Below are positions 7,273-16,635 of a stretch of DNA of 58,955 nt, in pieces. The stretch is taken from positions 1 to 58,955 of the forward strand of contig QJWJ01000201.1 in the NCBI GenBank assembly GCA_003235365.1. The letters run 5' to 3'. Position 1 is the stretch's first letter; the number at the start of each line of letters is the position of its first letter. Below the pieces are notes generated by a model. It searched no databases. It was given only the letters and a program-made list of their open reading frames with translations, and was not told where the DNA came from. Source of the DNA: Deltaproteobacteria bacterium (GTDB taxonomy: Bacteria; Myxococcota_A; Polyangia; Polyangiales; Polyangiaceae). The position numbers and the translations under genes were made by a program.

Positions 7273-10200
7273 TCACTGGTTGCCGGGCGTGTTTCCAGCT
7301 TGTCGTGTCGATTGTTCGGCTTTCGGGTCCGCAGTCCGCTTTGTCGGTGGAAGGATCTCGTCGGCGAGGGGCACGGCCGCAATCGCACCCACCTCGACAC
7401 CCCGCTCAGCCAAGACCACGACGAACGTGGCGCGGCCCGCCTCGAGCCCCAGCACAGCCGGCGCCAACACGTGCCGCTCGGTGAAGTCGGGGCCTGGCGG
7501 CAGCTCGAGCGAGATACGATTAGTCGGATGAATTTCCGGCACTTTTCGCGCTTTTACCGGCACACCTTTAGAGTCGTATCCGAACATCTGGTGGGGCTGC
7601 CCGACCCAGATCAGCGCCGGTTCCGACCCGCTGTTGCGCGCGCGCACGATCAGGCGAACGCCCTGCCCGTTCCCCGCCTTCGGCACGATGAGGCGCACCA
7701 GCTCCCCGAGCTGCGCGTTGCGACGCAGGTCGCGCAGACCCTTCGAGTCGGGACCGCCGACGTGCTGCAGGATCCCCGCCGCGACCGCCATGCCCAACCC
7801 GCCGTCGAGGGGATCGGGCACTCCGAGCCAACGTCGCAGAGGTGAGACCAGCTCGTTGTCCGCCCCCAGGTCGACCAGCGCTCGCGCCAAGGCCTGGCGA
7901 GCGGTCTGGTAGGGCTCGACCGCGAGTGCCTTGGCCAGCCCACCACGCGCCGCGTCATCACCGATGGCCGCCAGCGCTCGGGCGATGGCCGGCCGCAGCC
8001 GCACGTCGTCCAGGCTCTCGAGCAACGGATACACCGCCGACTCGGCGCGGATCTGTCCCAGCGCGCGCAGCAGATCGCTCGATTCCTCGAAGCTGCGTTC
8101 CCCGCTCATCCACCAGCCGACGAGTTCGTCGCGCCCGCGACCGTCGCCGCTCTCCGCGAGACTCAGCGCGGCGCGCCGGCGCCACTTCGCGTCGCGGTCG
8201 TCGAGCAGCTCGATGGTGAGGGACGCCCCGTGGCCGAGCCGCGTGAGTGTGACGGACGCAAAGCGACGCACCAGCGGGTCTTCATCGCGCTGCAGCGCGA
8301 GCGTCAGCGCCGGAACGGTCTCCTGGTGGCGCAAATTGTAAAGCACTTCCACGGCTTTGCGCCGGATCTGAACGTCGGCGTCGTCGAGCAGCTCGGCGAT
8401 TTCGAGCGCGGCGTCGCCATCGCCGGCCAGGCCGCGCAAGATCGCCGGTGGCCAGCCCTGCCCCTCCTGACGCAACCCCTGCCGCTCGAACTGGCCGTGA
8501 CTGGCGTTGAGCGCGTGCAGCTCGGAGCGCAAGCGTTCGAGCTCGGCGGGCCGCTCCGCGGACAGGTCGTGGGCCTGACGAGGATCAGTGACCACGTCGA
8601 ACAGCCGGCACGCCCCCAGCCGCCGCTGACACACGAGTCGCGACGTGCCGCGGGCGAGCATGGCGTGTTCGTCGGTCTCGACGTAGGCGAAACCATCGCG
8701 CTGGGCCTCTGATCCGGTGTCGTCCGCCGGGGCGTCTGAATCGGCATCGATCAACAGCGCTCCGAGATCGCGGCCGCGCACGCGCGGTCGCACGGGGACC
8801 TCCAAGGAGCGCAGCACGGTCGGCAGCAGGTCGATGGCTTGAACCGGTTGCTCCACGACGCGCGGCGAGATCGCGCCCGGCGCACTGATGACGAGCGGCA
8901 CGCGAACCTGCTCCTCGTACACGCTGCTGCCGTGGTAGCGGCCGCCGTGCTCGCCGAATTCCTCGCCGTGGTCGGAAGAGACGATCACCACCGATCCCGG
9001 GCGCGCGTTGCGAAACACCTCCACCAGGCGCCCCACGGTCGCATCGGCGGCGGCGACCTCCGAGTCGTAGCGATCGACGTCGCGCTGCCCGAAGTCGAAC
9101 TCGGGGTGCTGTTCGTAGGGCTCGTGCGGACCGAACAGGTGCACCCAGACGAAGAGCTTCTGGTCGTCGCCCTGGCCGTGCAGGTAACTCTCGACCTGCC
9201 GTACCCGCGGCTCCCCCTCCAGGAACTCTTTCTTTTGGTACTCGAAACCGAGGTCGTTGCGTTCGAACGGCTCGAAGCGTTGGCGGTCGATGAAGAACAC
9301 CGCTGGCGGGTAGAACGCCGCGGTTCGGTAGCCGTAGGTTCGCAGCAAGCTGGCCCAGGTTTCCGAGTCCGCGCCGGCCCCCTGAAGCAACAGCGGGCGA
9401 ATGTACTTGCCCGTCATCAGCGACGTCACCGAGTACGAGGTGTGCGGCGTGGCGCAATAGGCCCACGCAAAGCGCGCCCCTCCGGCCGCCAGGCGGTCGA
9501 TGTGCGGCGTGGTCGGCCGCGGGTAGCCGTAAGCGCCAACGTGATCGGCGCGCAGCGCGTCGATGGTGACCAGCAGAATGTCGCGACCCGCCAGCGACGG
9601 CCCGCCAGCTGCAGCCCCCGCCCCCGGCAGCGTCGCGGGCTGCGCAGCCGCCGCTGACGCAGTGGACAACGGCGGCGGTGGGCTCAACCGCGCCGCCAAC
9701 GACACCGCTTGGCCGAGCAACGGAGCGTGATCGAGCAAGAGCAGCCTGAAATTGTCGAAGCGCGCCAATCGTTCACTGGCGGGGCGCACGGCGGCCACCG
9801 TGCCCACGACGAGCAGCGCGCAGCCAGCCGCGACGCTCAGCGTGCGACGCCGATCGCCGGCCATGGCCGATGCGGCCTCCCCGCTCGGCCCAGCATCGGC
9901 GGCGAGCAGGGCCCACGTCTGCCGCCCCAAGACCAGACAGCCGACGGTGAGCACGGAAAGCCCGGCGTGGAACGCCGGGTACAGCCGGACCAGTACGAGC
10001 AAATTGACGGCTTCGCACAGCACGGCACCAACCAAGCAAGCAGCCGCCAAACGGCGCGGGCGCAGCTGCGCCCCGCGCTGCAGCTTGGGCAACGCCAGCC
10101 ACGTCCCCGCACCGGCCAGTGCCGCAGCGACCAGCACGAAACCCACGCGGCGCCAAACGACGTCGAAGTGACGTCCCGTCGACGTCCCGTACGCCACCAC

Positions 10201-10503
10201 GGCGGCAAAGACGCCCAGCGCGACAGCACCGCCCCAGCGCCCCCACGCGCCCGAGTGCCCGGTGACGGCTCGCGCGACGGGCCACCACAGCGCCACAGCC
10301 GCGGCCAGCAGGACGAACGCGGCTGGGAACAACCACAGCGCCCCGTATTGCAGCTCCCAGACGCTGGCGATGGTGCGGTGGTGTGCCAGCGCGACGAAGC
10401 CGAGCTCCGCAGCGAACGTCGCGGCCGCCACCGCACAGATCTGGGCGAAGGTCACGAGCCCCGCCGCAAACTCGACGGGACGATTCGACGGTGCGCTGCT
10501 CAC
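7273..10503 (-). CDS. Membrane-anchored sulfatase-fold hydrolase with C-terminal HEAT repeats
   Basis: The product is about 1076 aa from a GTG at 10503, 16 bases after greA. A GTG at 10563 would overlap greA by 44 bases and is the alternative. Residues about 10-270 contain several membrane helices. The alkaline-phosphatase/sulfatase domain starts with ILLVTIDALRADH (metal-binding Asp) at about residue 310 and includes FVWVHLFGPHEPYEQHPEF and VIVSSDHGEEFGEHGG. The usual formylglycine motif C-x-P-x-R is absent. The position reads TPHTSYSVTSLMTGKY, so Ser or Thr would be the nucleophile, as in phosphoglycerol transferases. From about residue 680 HEAT-like repeats follow (IRRKAVEVLYNLRHQETVPAL and others), then a beta-rich C-terminus. 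Modification of a surface polymer is plausible; the substrate is unknown. Confidence 0.82.
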   Translation of the reverse strand: MSSAPSNRPVEFAAGLVTFAQICAVAAATFAAELGFVALAHHRTIASVWELQYGALWLFPAAFVLLAAAVALWWPVARAVTGHSGAWGRWGGAVALGVFAAVVAYGTSTGRHFDVVWRRVGFVLVAAALAGAGTWLALPKLQRGAQLRPRRLAAACLVGAVLCEAVNLLVLVRLYPAFHAGLSVLTVGCLVLGRQTWALLAADAGPSGEAASAMAGDRRRTLSVAAGCALLVVGTVAAVRPASERLARFDNFRLLLLDHAPLLGQAVSLAARLSPPPPLSTASAAAAQPATLPGAGAAAGGPSLAGRDILLVTIDALRADHVGAYGYPRPTTPHIDRLAAGGARFAWAYCATPHTSYSVTSLMTGKYIRPLLLQGAGADSETWASLLRTYGYRTAAFYPPAVFFIDRQRFEPFERNDLGFEYQKKEFLEGEPRVRQVESYLHGQGDDQKLFVWVHLFGPHEPYEQHPEFDFGQRDVDRYDSEVAAADATVGRLVEVFRNARPGSVVIVSSDHGEEFGEHGGRYHGSSVYEEQVRVPLVISAPGAISPRVVEQPVQAIDLLPTVLRSLEVPVRPRVRGRDLGALLIDADSDAPADDTGSEAQRDGFAYVETDEHAMLARGTSRLVCQRRLGACRLFDVVTDPRQAHDLSAERPAELERLRSELHALNASHGQFERQGLRQEGQGWPPAILRGLAGDGDAALEIAELLDDADVQIRRKAVEVLYNLRHQETVPALTLALQRDEDPLVRRFASVTLTRLGHGASLTIELLDDRDAKWRRRAALSLAESGDGRGRDELVGWWMSGERSFEESSDLLRALGQIRAESAVYPLLESLDDVRLRPAIARALAAIGDDAARGGLAKALAVEPYQTARQALARALVDLGADNELVSPLRRWLGVPDPLDGGLGMAVAAGILQHVGGPDSKGLRDLRRNAQLGELVRLIVPKAGNGQGVRLIVRARNSGSEPALIWVGQPHQMFGYDSKGVPVKARKVPEIHPTNRISLELPPGPDFTERHVLAPAVLGLEAGRATFVVVLAERGVEVGAIAAVPLADEILPPTKRTADPKAEQSTRQAGNTPGNQ

Positions 10504-10519
10504 TGAGGAGGGTGAACGG

Positions 10520-10993
10520 TCACTCGAAGACGACGTCGACAATCTCGTAATTTCGGGTGCCACCGGGCAAAGTCACCGAGACGCTATCGCCGATCTCCTT
10601 GCCGATGAGCGCGCGAGCGAGCGGCGCGGAGACCGAGATGAACCCCTGCTCGATGTCGGATTCGTCGGCGCCGACGATCTGATACCTGCTCTCCTGATCG
10701 GCGTCGAGGTTGTGCACCGTCACCCACGCCCCGAAGCGCACACGAGTACCGCTGAGCTTGCTCGGATCGATCACCTCGGCGCGGGACAGCTTGTCCTCGA
10801 TGTCCTTGATCTGCGCCTCGACCATGCCCTGGCGCTCTTTGGCAGCGTGGTACTCGGCGTTCTCCTTCAGATCGCCGTGCTCGCGCGCAACCTCGATCTC
10901 CTTGGAAATCTTCGGGCGCTCCTCCTTGAGGGACGCCAGTTGTTCCTTGAGCTTTTTCGCCCCGCGGGGCGTCATCGGCACGCGTTCCGGCAT
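10520..10993 (-). CDS. greA: Transcription elongation factor GreA
   Basis: The product is 157 aa, the usual length for GreA. The N-terminal coiled coil begins MTPRGAKKLKEQLASLKEER and carries the acidic tip GDLKENAEYHAAKERQG, which enters the RNA polymerase secondary channel. The C-terminal FKBP-like domain ends with IGDSVSVTLPGGTRNYEIV, close to the GreA consensus. GreA rescues backtracked RNA polymerase by stimulating transcript cleavage. It is the first gene of the leftward run greA, sulfatase-fold protein, YfgM-like, BamB-like, and it is divergent from the BamD-like gene with about 80 bases between them. Confidence 0.97.
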   Translation of the reverse strand: MPERVPMTPRGAKKLKEQLASLKEERPKISKEIEVAREHGDLKENAEYHAAKERQGMVEAQIKDIEDKLSRAEVIDPSKLSGTRVRFGAWVTVHNLDADQESRYQIVGADESDIEQGFISVSAPLARALIGKEIGDSVSVTLPGGTRNYEIVDVVFE

Positions 10994-11074
10994 GACCGGG
11001 ACTTATGACCCCAACGGCGCAGCAGGTCAACGGCGGTCTTGCGCTCCCAGCGGACAACAGCTAGGTCAGCCTTC

Positions 11075-11965
11075 GTGAAACTGCGCCGCTGGAAGCATGG
11101 TTGGCTCGCTTTGGCCCTATGGGCCGGGACAGCGTGCACGACCGAAAACGTCGAACCGAGAACCGCTTCCGAGTACGAAAGCCGAGCCAAGCTGGCGTAC
11201 GACGCCGCGTTGGTCGAATTTCTCGACCAAAACTGGGAGTACGCGGCACAGCTGATGCAAGACGTTCAGCGCAACTACGCGTACACCCCCTACGCACGCA
11301 TGGCCGAGTTGCGATTGGCGGACATCGCATTTCGTCAGGAGAAGTACCCCGAGGCGATCGCGGCGTACAAAGCCTACGCTCACGACCACCCGAACGACGC
11401 GCAGGTCCCGTACGCACGCTACCGAGTGATTCGATCCCAGTTTCTGACGTCGAGTAACACGGTGTTCCAACCGCCGTTGGAGGAGCGTGACTTGGCAGCC
11501 GTGCGCGACGCGTACAGCGCCATCAGAGCCTTTTTGGCCGATTATCCGAACTACGATGAACAGGACGAGCTCGCGTTCATGTACGAGTCGGTCAGCGGCA
11601 TGTTGGCCCGCCACGAGCTGTACGTAGCGCGGTTCTACGCCAACGAAGACCGCTTCGACGCTGCGATTCGCCGCGTACAGTACGCGGTTCGCACTTACCA
11701 GCGCACGGGCATGGAAGCCGAAGCGGTGGTGCTGCTCGGCGAAATCTACCTGAAGAAGGAACAGCCGAAGAAGGCAGCCGCGATGTTTCGGCACGTGCTG
11801 GAGAAATACCCGGACAGCGCGTTCACCATCCCCGCCAAGCACTTCCTCGAGCACATCGCGACCTTGCCCGGCGGGGCAGAAACAGCTGCGCCCACGCCGC
11901 CCGACGACCCCGCGCCGAGCCCAACCCAGGTTCCCGGCGGATTGACGCAACTGGAGCACGACTGA
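11075..11965 (+). CDS. bamD: TPR outer-membrane lipoprotein, BamD/ComL-like
   Basis: The product is 296 aa from a GTG at 11075. This start gives a compact lipoprotein signal (VKLRRWKHGWLALALWAGTAC); an upstream TTG at 11039 is less likely. The mature part is built of TPR units typical of BamD: LAYDAALVEFLDQNWEYAAQ, YARMAELRLADIAFRQEKYP, AIAAYKAYAHDHPNDAQVPY, ARYRVIRSQFL, then ARHELYVARFYANEDRFDAA and KKAAAMFRHVLEKYPDSAF. The phrase SxxxYARYRVxxSxF and the HPND segment are close to BamD. BamD is the essential lipoprotein of the beta-barrel assembly complex. The C-terminal tail is Pro-rich and probably disordered. Confidence 0.88.
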   Translation: MKLRRWKHGWLALALWAGTACTTENVEPRTASEYESRAKLAYDAALVEFLDQNWEYAAQLMQDVQRNYAYTPYARMAELRLADIAFRQEKYPEAIAAYKAYAHDHPNDAQVPYARYRVIRSQFLTSSNTVFQPPLEERDLAAVRDAYSAIRAFLADYPNYDEQDELAFMYESVSGMLARHELYVARFYANEDRFDAAIRRVQYAVRTYQRTGMEAEAVVLLGEIYLKKEQPKKAAAMFRHVLEKYPDSAFTIPAKHFLEHIATLPGGAETAAPTPPDDPAPSPTQVPGGLTQLEHD

Positions 11966-11997
11966 ACGACGGCGCTTCGCAGATGGAGGGACCAGGG

Positions 11998-13464
11998 ATG
12001 TCTGTAACGAGCGCGCAAGCCGACCCGCTATCCACCGTCGCACCGACCATCTTGGTGGTCGACGACGAACCCAACATTCGCCGCACCCTGGAGATGGTGC
12101 TCACCGGAGCGGGTTACCAAGTGGTGGAAGCGGCCAGCGCCGAGCAGGCGCTCGAACGCCTCAACGCGCCGGACAAGCCCGTCGATCTGGCCATCCTGGA
12201 CATCAAACTGCCCGGCATCAGCGGTCTCGAGGCGCTCAAACAACTGCGCACCGAACACCCCAGCGACGAGTTGCCAGTGATCGTGATCAGTGGCCACGCC
12301 ACGGTGGACGATGCGGTGCGCGCCATCCGCCTCGGCGCAACCGACTTCTTCGAAAAGCCGCTCAACCGCGAGCGCGTGCTCGTCAGCGTGCAGAACTGCA
12401 TTCGCACGGCGCGCCTCGGCCGAACCGTCGAGCAGATGCAGGCGGAGCTCGAACGCCGCTACCAGATGATCGGCGCCAGCGACGCGATGAAGCGCCTGTA
12501 CGGCGACATCGACAAGGTCGCCCCCACCCGCGCCACGGTGCTCATCACCGGTCCGAGCGGGACGGGCAAAGAGCTGGTCAGCCGCGCCATCCACCGACTG
12601 AGCCCGCGTGCGGTCGCGCCCTTCGTGAAGGTCAACTGCGCAGCGATCCCCAAAGAGCTCATCGAGAGCGAGTTGTTCGGTCACGAGAAGGGTTCGTTCA
12701 CCGGTGCCCACGGGCGCAAGCGCGGGTTCTTCGAGCAAGCTCACGGCGGTACGCTGTTTCTCGACGAGATCGGCGACATGGATTTGGCTGCGCAGGCCAA
12801 GGTGTTGCGCGTGCTGCAGAACGGCGAAGTCATCCGCGTCGGATCCGAACACGCCCTGCAGGTCGACGTGCGCGTGCTGGCGGCGACCAACAAGGACTTG
12901 GCCAAAGAAGTCGCCGAGGGGCGCTTCCGCGAGGACTTGTTCTTCCGCCTCGAGGTGTTTCCCGTGCGCGTCCCGGCGCTGAGCCAACGCCGCGAAGACG
13001 TCCCGATCCTGGCGCGCAGCTTCGTCGAAGCGTTCTGTCGCGAGAACGGCTTCTGCAACAAGAAGATCCAACCCGGCGTGTTCGAAGCGCTCTCGCGCCG
13101 AGCTTGGCCGGGCAACGTGCGCGAGCTGAAGAACGTCGTCGAGCGCGCGGCGATTCTCTCGAGCGACGTGATCACCATCGCCGACCTACCCGAGGATCCC
13201 CACGCGAGTCCTTTCGACGAAGAGAGCGAGCCGCGCGACGAAGGCGAAACCCGCGACTCGACGCGCCCCTCGGCGCGCCCCCCCGCTGGCGAGCGGCTGA
13301 CCTTGCGCGAGTATCGCGAAAAGGCAGAGCGGTCCTACATCGTACAGACCCTGATCGACATGGACTGGAACGTGTCCAAGGCGGCCGTCGCGCTCGGCGT
13401 CGAGCGCACGAACTTGCACAAGAAGGTCCGCGCCTACAAGATCCGTCGCGGTGAGCAAGCCTGA
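11998..13464 (+). CDS. Sigma-54-dependent NtrC-family response regulator
   Basis: The product is 488 aa. ATG 11998 is chosen because GGAGGG sits eight bases upstream; another ATG at 11983 lacks a site. A receiver domain occupies residues about 15-135 ([15 protein letters not shown], phospho-Asp in [10 protein letters not shown], Thr/Ser-type VISGHA, Lys in FEKPL). The AAA+ domain has Walker A GPSGTGKE, Walker [12 protein letters not shown] and the arginine-finger region [17 protein letters not shown]. The sigma-54 contact loop reads GSFTGA instead of the consensus GAFTGA. A Fis-type helix-turn-helix closes the protein ([20 protein letters not shown]). No sensor kinase lies beside it, so it is an orphan regulator within this window. 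It overlaps the next gene by 14 bases. Confidence 0.94.
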   Translation: MSVTSAQADPLSTVAPTILVVDDEPNIRRTLEMVLTGAGYQVVEAASAEQALERLNAPDKPVDLAILDIKLPGISGLEALKQLRTEHPSDELPVIVISGHATVDDAVRAIRLGATDFFEKPLNRERVLVSVQNCIRTARLGRTVEQMQAELERRYQMIGASDAMKRLYGDIDKVAPTRATVLITGPSGTGKELVSRAIHRLSPRAVAPFVKVNCAAIPKELIESELFGHEKGSFTGAHGRKRGFFEQAHGGTLFLDEIGDMDLAAQAKVLRVLQNGEVIRVGSEHALQVDVRVLAATNKDLAKEVAEGRFREDLFFRLEVFPVRVPALSQRREDVPILARSFVEAFCRENGFCNKKIQPGVFEALSRRAWPGNVRELKNVVERAAILSSDVITIADLPEDPHASPFDEESEPRDEGETRDSTRPSARPPAGERLTLREYREKAERSYIVQTLIDMDWNVSKAAVALGVERTNLHKKVRAYKIRRGEQA

Positions 13465-14362
13465 GCCCAGCCCCCCAGGGGCGTCGCGAACCGACACCAG
13501 CGACGGAACGCCCGAAGCCCGCCCCTCGCTGTGGCGCCCCGGCAGTTGGCCCGACGGGTCGCTGACGGGCAACGCTGCGCTGCGCGAAGTCGACGCGGCC
13601 GGCGCCCCGCCGGCAGTGCTCGCGCTGCACGGCTTCGGCTGCACGCCCGCAGAGGTGGATCTGTTGACGGATCTGGCCGTCGCGCGGCGCCTGCGCTGCC
13701 GAGCGCCGTTGCTCCCAGGACACGGCACCCACGCCCGCCAGCTCGCAAAAACCCGCTACGACGACTGGTTCGGCGCGGCCGAGCGCGCGCTACTCGAGCT
13801 GGCCAAGTCGGGTCCGGTCATCGTCGGTGGGCAATCGATGGGGGCGTTGCTCAGCCTCGACCTGGCGATTCATCACCCCGGCGCCGTGCGCGCATTGCTC
13901 GTGCTCGCCAACGCCACGCGCCTGAGCTCCCCTTTCCCCGATTTGGCGCTCGCATTGGCGGACCGGCTACACCTACCGGATCTGGCGTTGCCCAAGTTCG
14001 GCGGCGCCAACATTCTCGACGAGCAGAACAAGCCGTTTCACTTGACGTACAGCGCACAGCCCATGCATGCGGCGGCGTCGTTGCGACGGGCCGGCAAGCG
14101 CGTCATCGAGGCCCTGCCCTCGATCCACTGCCCGACGTTCATCGCCCACGGCCAACACGACGCGGTCTGCCCCGTAGACAACGCATGGCTGGTCGCCGAA
14201 CGGATCTCGACCCCGCATGTCGAGCTGCTGATCTTGCCCAATTCAGCCCACATCATCACCAAAGACCGCGACCGGCACCTGCTCGAGCAGCGCCTGGCAG
14301 CATTCCTCGACGATTCGCTCGACCTGGCCGTGCCGGATGGCGACGCAGACCATCGCGCCTGA
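13451..14362 (+). CDS. Alpha/beta hydrolase, carboxylesterase-like
   Basis: The product is 303 aa from a GTG that overlaps the regulator stop by 14 bases. Catalytic features of a lid-bearing esterase are visible: AVLALHGFGCTP (oxyanion loop), the nucleophile elbow GGQSMGALLSL, the acid Asp in HGQHDAVCP and the His in NSAHIITKD. The size and LLPGHGTHARQL resemble carboxylesterase/monoacylglycerol-lipase relatives such as Est30. The N-terminal 35 residues are Ser/Pro-rich without a signal peptide, so it is cytoplasmic. The coupling suggests joint expression with the regulator; the substrate cannot be read. Confidence 0.88.
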   Translation: MSKPEPSPPGASRTDTSDGTPEARPSLWRPGSWPDGSLTGNAALREVDAAGAPPAVLALHGFGCTPAEVDLLTDLAVARRLRCRAPLLPGHGTHARQLAKTRYDDWFGAAERALLELAKSGPVIVGGQSMGALLSLDLAIHHPGAVRALLVLANATRLSSPFPDLALALADRLHLPDLALPKFGGANILDEQNKPFHLTYSAQPMHAAASLRRAGKRVIEALPSIHCPTFIAHGQHDAVCPVDNAWLVAERISTPHVELLILPNSAHIITKDRDRHLLEQRLAAFLDDSLDLAVPDGDADHRA

Positions 14363-14451
14363 CGGCTTGCGTGGGCGCGCGTTGATTGGTCAGGCGTGAG
14401 ACGGCGCCCGCAAATCTCGGCTAGCTGCTTGGTTTCGCTGCGCCGGACGCT

Positions 14452-14898
14452 TCACGCGCCGGTGATGCCCGTCGAACCGTAGCCGCCGCTGCCGCGCTCG
14501 GTGTCGCTCAGTTCGTCGACCTCGAGCCAGGTGGCGCGTTCGACACGCGCGATGACGAGTTGGGCGATGCGCGCCAGCGGTTCGACGACGAACGGTTCGT
14601 TGCCGTGATTGATGAGCACGATGCCGACTTCACCACGGAAGTCGCTGTCGATCGTACCCGGGGAATTGACCACCGTGATGCCGGCGCGCACGGCCAGGCC
14701 CGAGCGAGGCCGCACCTGCCCCTCGAACCCTGGCGGGATCGCCAGCCGCAACCCAGTGGGGATCAGGCGACGCTGCCCCGGGTCGATCGCGAGCGGCTCA
14801 CGCAGCGCCGCATGCAGATCGACGCCAGCCGCGCCCGCCGTTTGGTACTCGGGCAACGGGACCTGGACGACGCCGCAGCGCGAAATTGCAATCTGCAC
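14452..14898 (-). CDS. dut: Deoxyuridine 5'-triphosphate nucleotidohydrolase
   Basis: The product is 148 aa, normal for trimeric dUTPase. All five motifs can be read: [10 protein letters not shown] (I), [14 protein letters not shown] (II), [20 protein letters not shown] (III), LARIAQLVI (IV) and the C-terminal arm [10 protein letters not shown] (V) that closes over the substrate. It hydrolyses dUTP to dUMP and diphosphate, limiting uracil in DNA and feeding dTMP synthesis. It is convergent with the hydrolase gene and divergent from folC, which also touches thymidylate metabolism through folate. Confidence 0.97.
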   Translation of the reverse strand: MQIAISRCGVVQVPLPEYQTAGAAGVDLHAALREPLAIDPGQRRLIPTGLRLAIPPGFEGQVRPRSGLAVRAGITVVNSPGTIDSDFRGEVGIVLINHGNEPFVVEPLARIAQLVIARVERATWLEVDELSDTERGSGGYGSTGITGA

Positions 14899-15247
14899 GA
14901 TGAAATTCCTGATCAGTGGGTTGGAGACGTTGACGGAGACGAAGCGCGACTCGTCGCGCGAGCCCGTTCATCTGTTTGGCACCCCGTGGACGCGTTCGAG
15001 GGGCTGCGCGAAGGGATGCTAGCGGGAGCGTCCCGTGGTGTCTGCAGCGCACAATGTGGTTGCAACGGAAACTCCAGTCCGTGGCCCGAAGCCCCTGAAC
15101 CCACGGCCGTTCCGGGTGGCCCTACCCGGCCGATGACCGGCTCTAGCTGGCACAGCCGGTCTGCAGACGTTCCTTTTTTCGCGGTCTTGTAAGGAACAAC
15201 TGGCGGGCACGCCCCTTCGGCGGGTAAAAGGTTTCGAAGTTGGGTTG
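14899..15247. other. Divergent dut-folC intergenic region
   Basis: There is no gene in these 349 bases. They must carry the dut promoter on the left-facing strand and the folC promoter or leader on the right-facing strand. Two inverted repeats and a T-tract lie near folC (15135-15197). Confidence 0.6.
15135..15197 (+). promoter_or_regulatory. Hairpin, T-tract and second inverted repeat in the folC leader region
   Basis: GACCGGCT (15135-15142) pairs perfectly with AGCCGGTC (15154-15161). Nine bases later a run of six T begins, within a second perfect repeat, GTTCCTT (15169-15175) with AAGGAAC (15191-15197), which ends 50 bases before the folC ATG. This could be an attenuator-like leader or a protein-binding site. 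The T-tract is too far from the first stem for a classical terminator. Confidence 0.35.
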
Positions 15248-16537
15248 ATGCACTTGCCTCGACCCGAGAACGACGCGGATTCGATCCCAGTGAGCAGTCT
15301 GAAAGAAACGTTGGAGCGGTTGTACGGTCTGATCGGGAAGGGCCGCAAGCTCGGACTCGAACGGATGCAGGCTGCATGCGACAAGCTCGGCAATCCCGAG
15401 CGCAGCTTCGAAGCCGTGCACGTCGCCGGTACGAACGGCAAGGGCAGCGTGACGGCATTCACCGCCTCCATGCTCCATCAGGCGGCGGTGCAAAACCCCG
15501 GGCGTGGCCCCGTCGGCCGCTATACGTCCCCACACCTCAACCGTTTTGCCGAACGGATCACGATCGCCGGGCAGCCGCTGCTCGACGAACAAGTCGTCAA
15601 GTACGTGGGTGAAGCGCTCGACGTCGACGTCGAGCTGACCTACTTCGAGGTCGCGACGCTCGCGGCGTTTTTGGCGTTCCGCGACTTGGGCGTGAAGATC
15701 GCCGTGATCGAAACGGGCCTTGGTGGCCGTCTCGACGCGACCAACGTCATTCCTGCTCCCCGCGTTGCGGCGGTCACTCGCGTGTCCTTCGACCACATGG
15801 TCGAGCTCGGCACGGACCTCGCTTCGATTGCCCGGGAGAAAGCTGGCATCATCAAACCGGGCAGCGCCGTGGTGTGCGGCAAGCTTCACCCCGACGCCAA
15901 GCGCGTGGTCGACGAGCGCAGCGCCGAGGTCGGCGCGAGTCTGGTCGAACTCGGCAGCGCGGAGCCGTACCCCGGCGCGCAGCTCGCCTACCCGCGCATG
16001 GCGATGTACGGCACCAATCTTGCGGTGGCAACGACCATCGCGCGGAAACTCGACGTCACCTCGGAGCAGATGGCGGCGGGCATCGAGAACACGTCATGGC
16101 CCGGGCGCAACGAGCTGTTGCACCGCAATGGGCAAGAACTGACGCTCCTCGACTGCTGTCACAACCCCGACGGCGCGGTGCTGCTCTCGCACATCATCGA
16201 CGCCACCGCTGCCGAAACCGTGGGCGGGCGCCGCGGGGTGGCGCTCGTGTTCGGCGCCGTCGAAGGCAAGAACTGGAAGGCAATGCTGGCTCGCCTGGAG
16301 CATTGCGCGGCGCAGCGCGTCTACGTCAAACCGGAAGTCGCCCGCGCCCTGCCGGTCGAGCCCATGGCCGCCAAGTACCCCGGCGAAACGGCTCCCACCG
16401 TTGCCGAAGCGCTGCAGATGGCCCGCGGCATGGTAGGCCCGTCAGGTCTGGTGGTGGTCACTGGCTCCGCGTTCCTGGTCGGCCCCGCCCGCGCGTTGCT
16501 GCTCGGCTTGCCTACTGATCCACCCATCGACATGTAG
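15248..16537 (+). CDS. folC: Folylpolyglutamate synthase / dihydrofolate synthase
   Basis: The product is 429 aa. ATG 15248 is preferred over the TTG one codon earlier. The Mur-ligase-type ATP site reads VHVAGTNGKGSV (about residue 59). Further family blocks are RYTSPHLNRFAERI, VIETGLGGRLDATNV, SFDHMVELG and EKAGIIKPG. The C-terminal domain has LLDCCHNPDGA and VTGSAFLVGPAR. FolC adds glutamate to folates and, in many bacteria, also makes dihydrofolate from dihydropteroate. Length and motif order are normal. It is not obviously in an operon with the next gene (98-base gap). Confidence 0.96.
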   Translation: MHLPRPENDADSIPVSSLKETLERLYGLIGKGRKLGLERMQAACDKLGNPERSFEAVHVAGTNGKGSVTAFTASMLHQAAVQNPGRGPVGRYTSPHLNRFAERITIAGQPLLDEQVVKYVGEALDVDVELTYFEVATLAAFLAFRDLGVKIAVIETGLGGRLDATNVIPAPRVAAVTRVSFDHMVELGTDLASIAREKAGIIKPGSAVVCGKLHPDAKRVVDERSAEVGASLVELGSAEPYPGAQLAYPRMAMYGTNLAVATTIARKLDVTSEQMAAGIENTSWPGRNELLHRNGQELTLLDCCHNPDGAVLLSHIIDATAAETVGGRRGVALVFGAVEGKNWKAMLARLEHCAAQRVYVKPEVARALPVEPMAAKYPGETAPTVAEALQMARGMVGPSGLVVVTGSAFLVGPARALLLGLPTDPPIDM

Positions 16538-16635
16538 ATCGACAACACGTTGGTCGCCGCCAAGTGCCGCCGCTCACGCCGTGACACGGCCCCTGCCCCG
16601 CCGTTACCCGTCAATCGCAACCCAAAGGAGTGGCA

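Noticed and set aside
6231..7484. Rightward 417-residue frame
   Set aside because: It is antisense to the YfgM-like gene, which has a membrane helix and TPR pattern.
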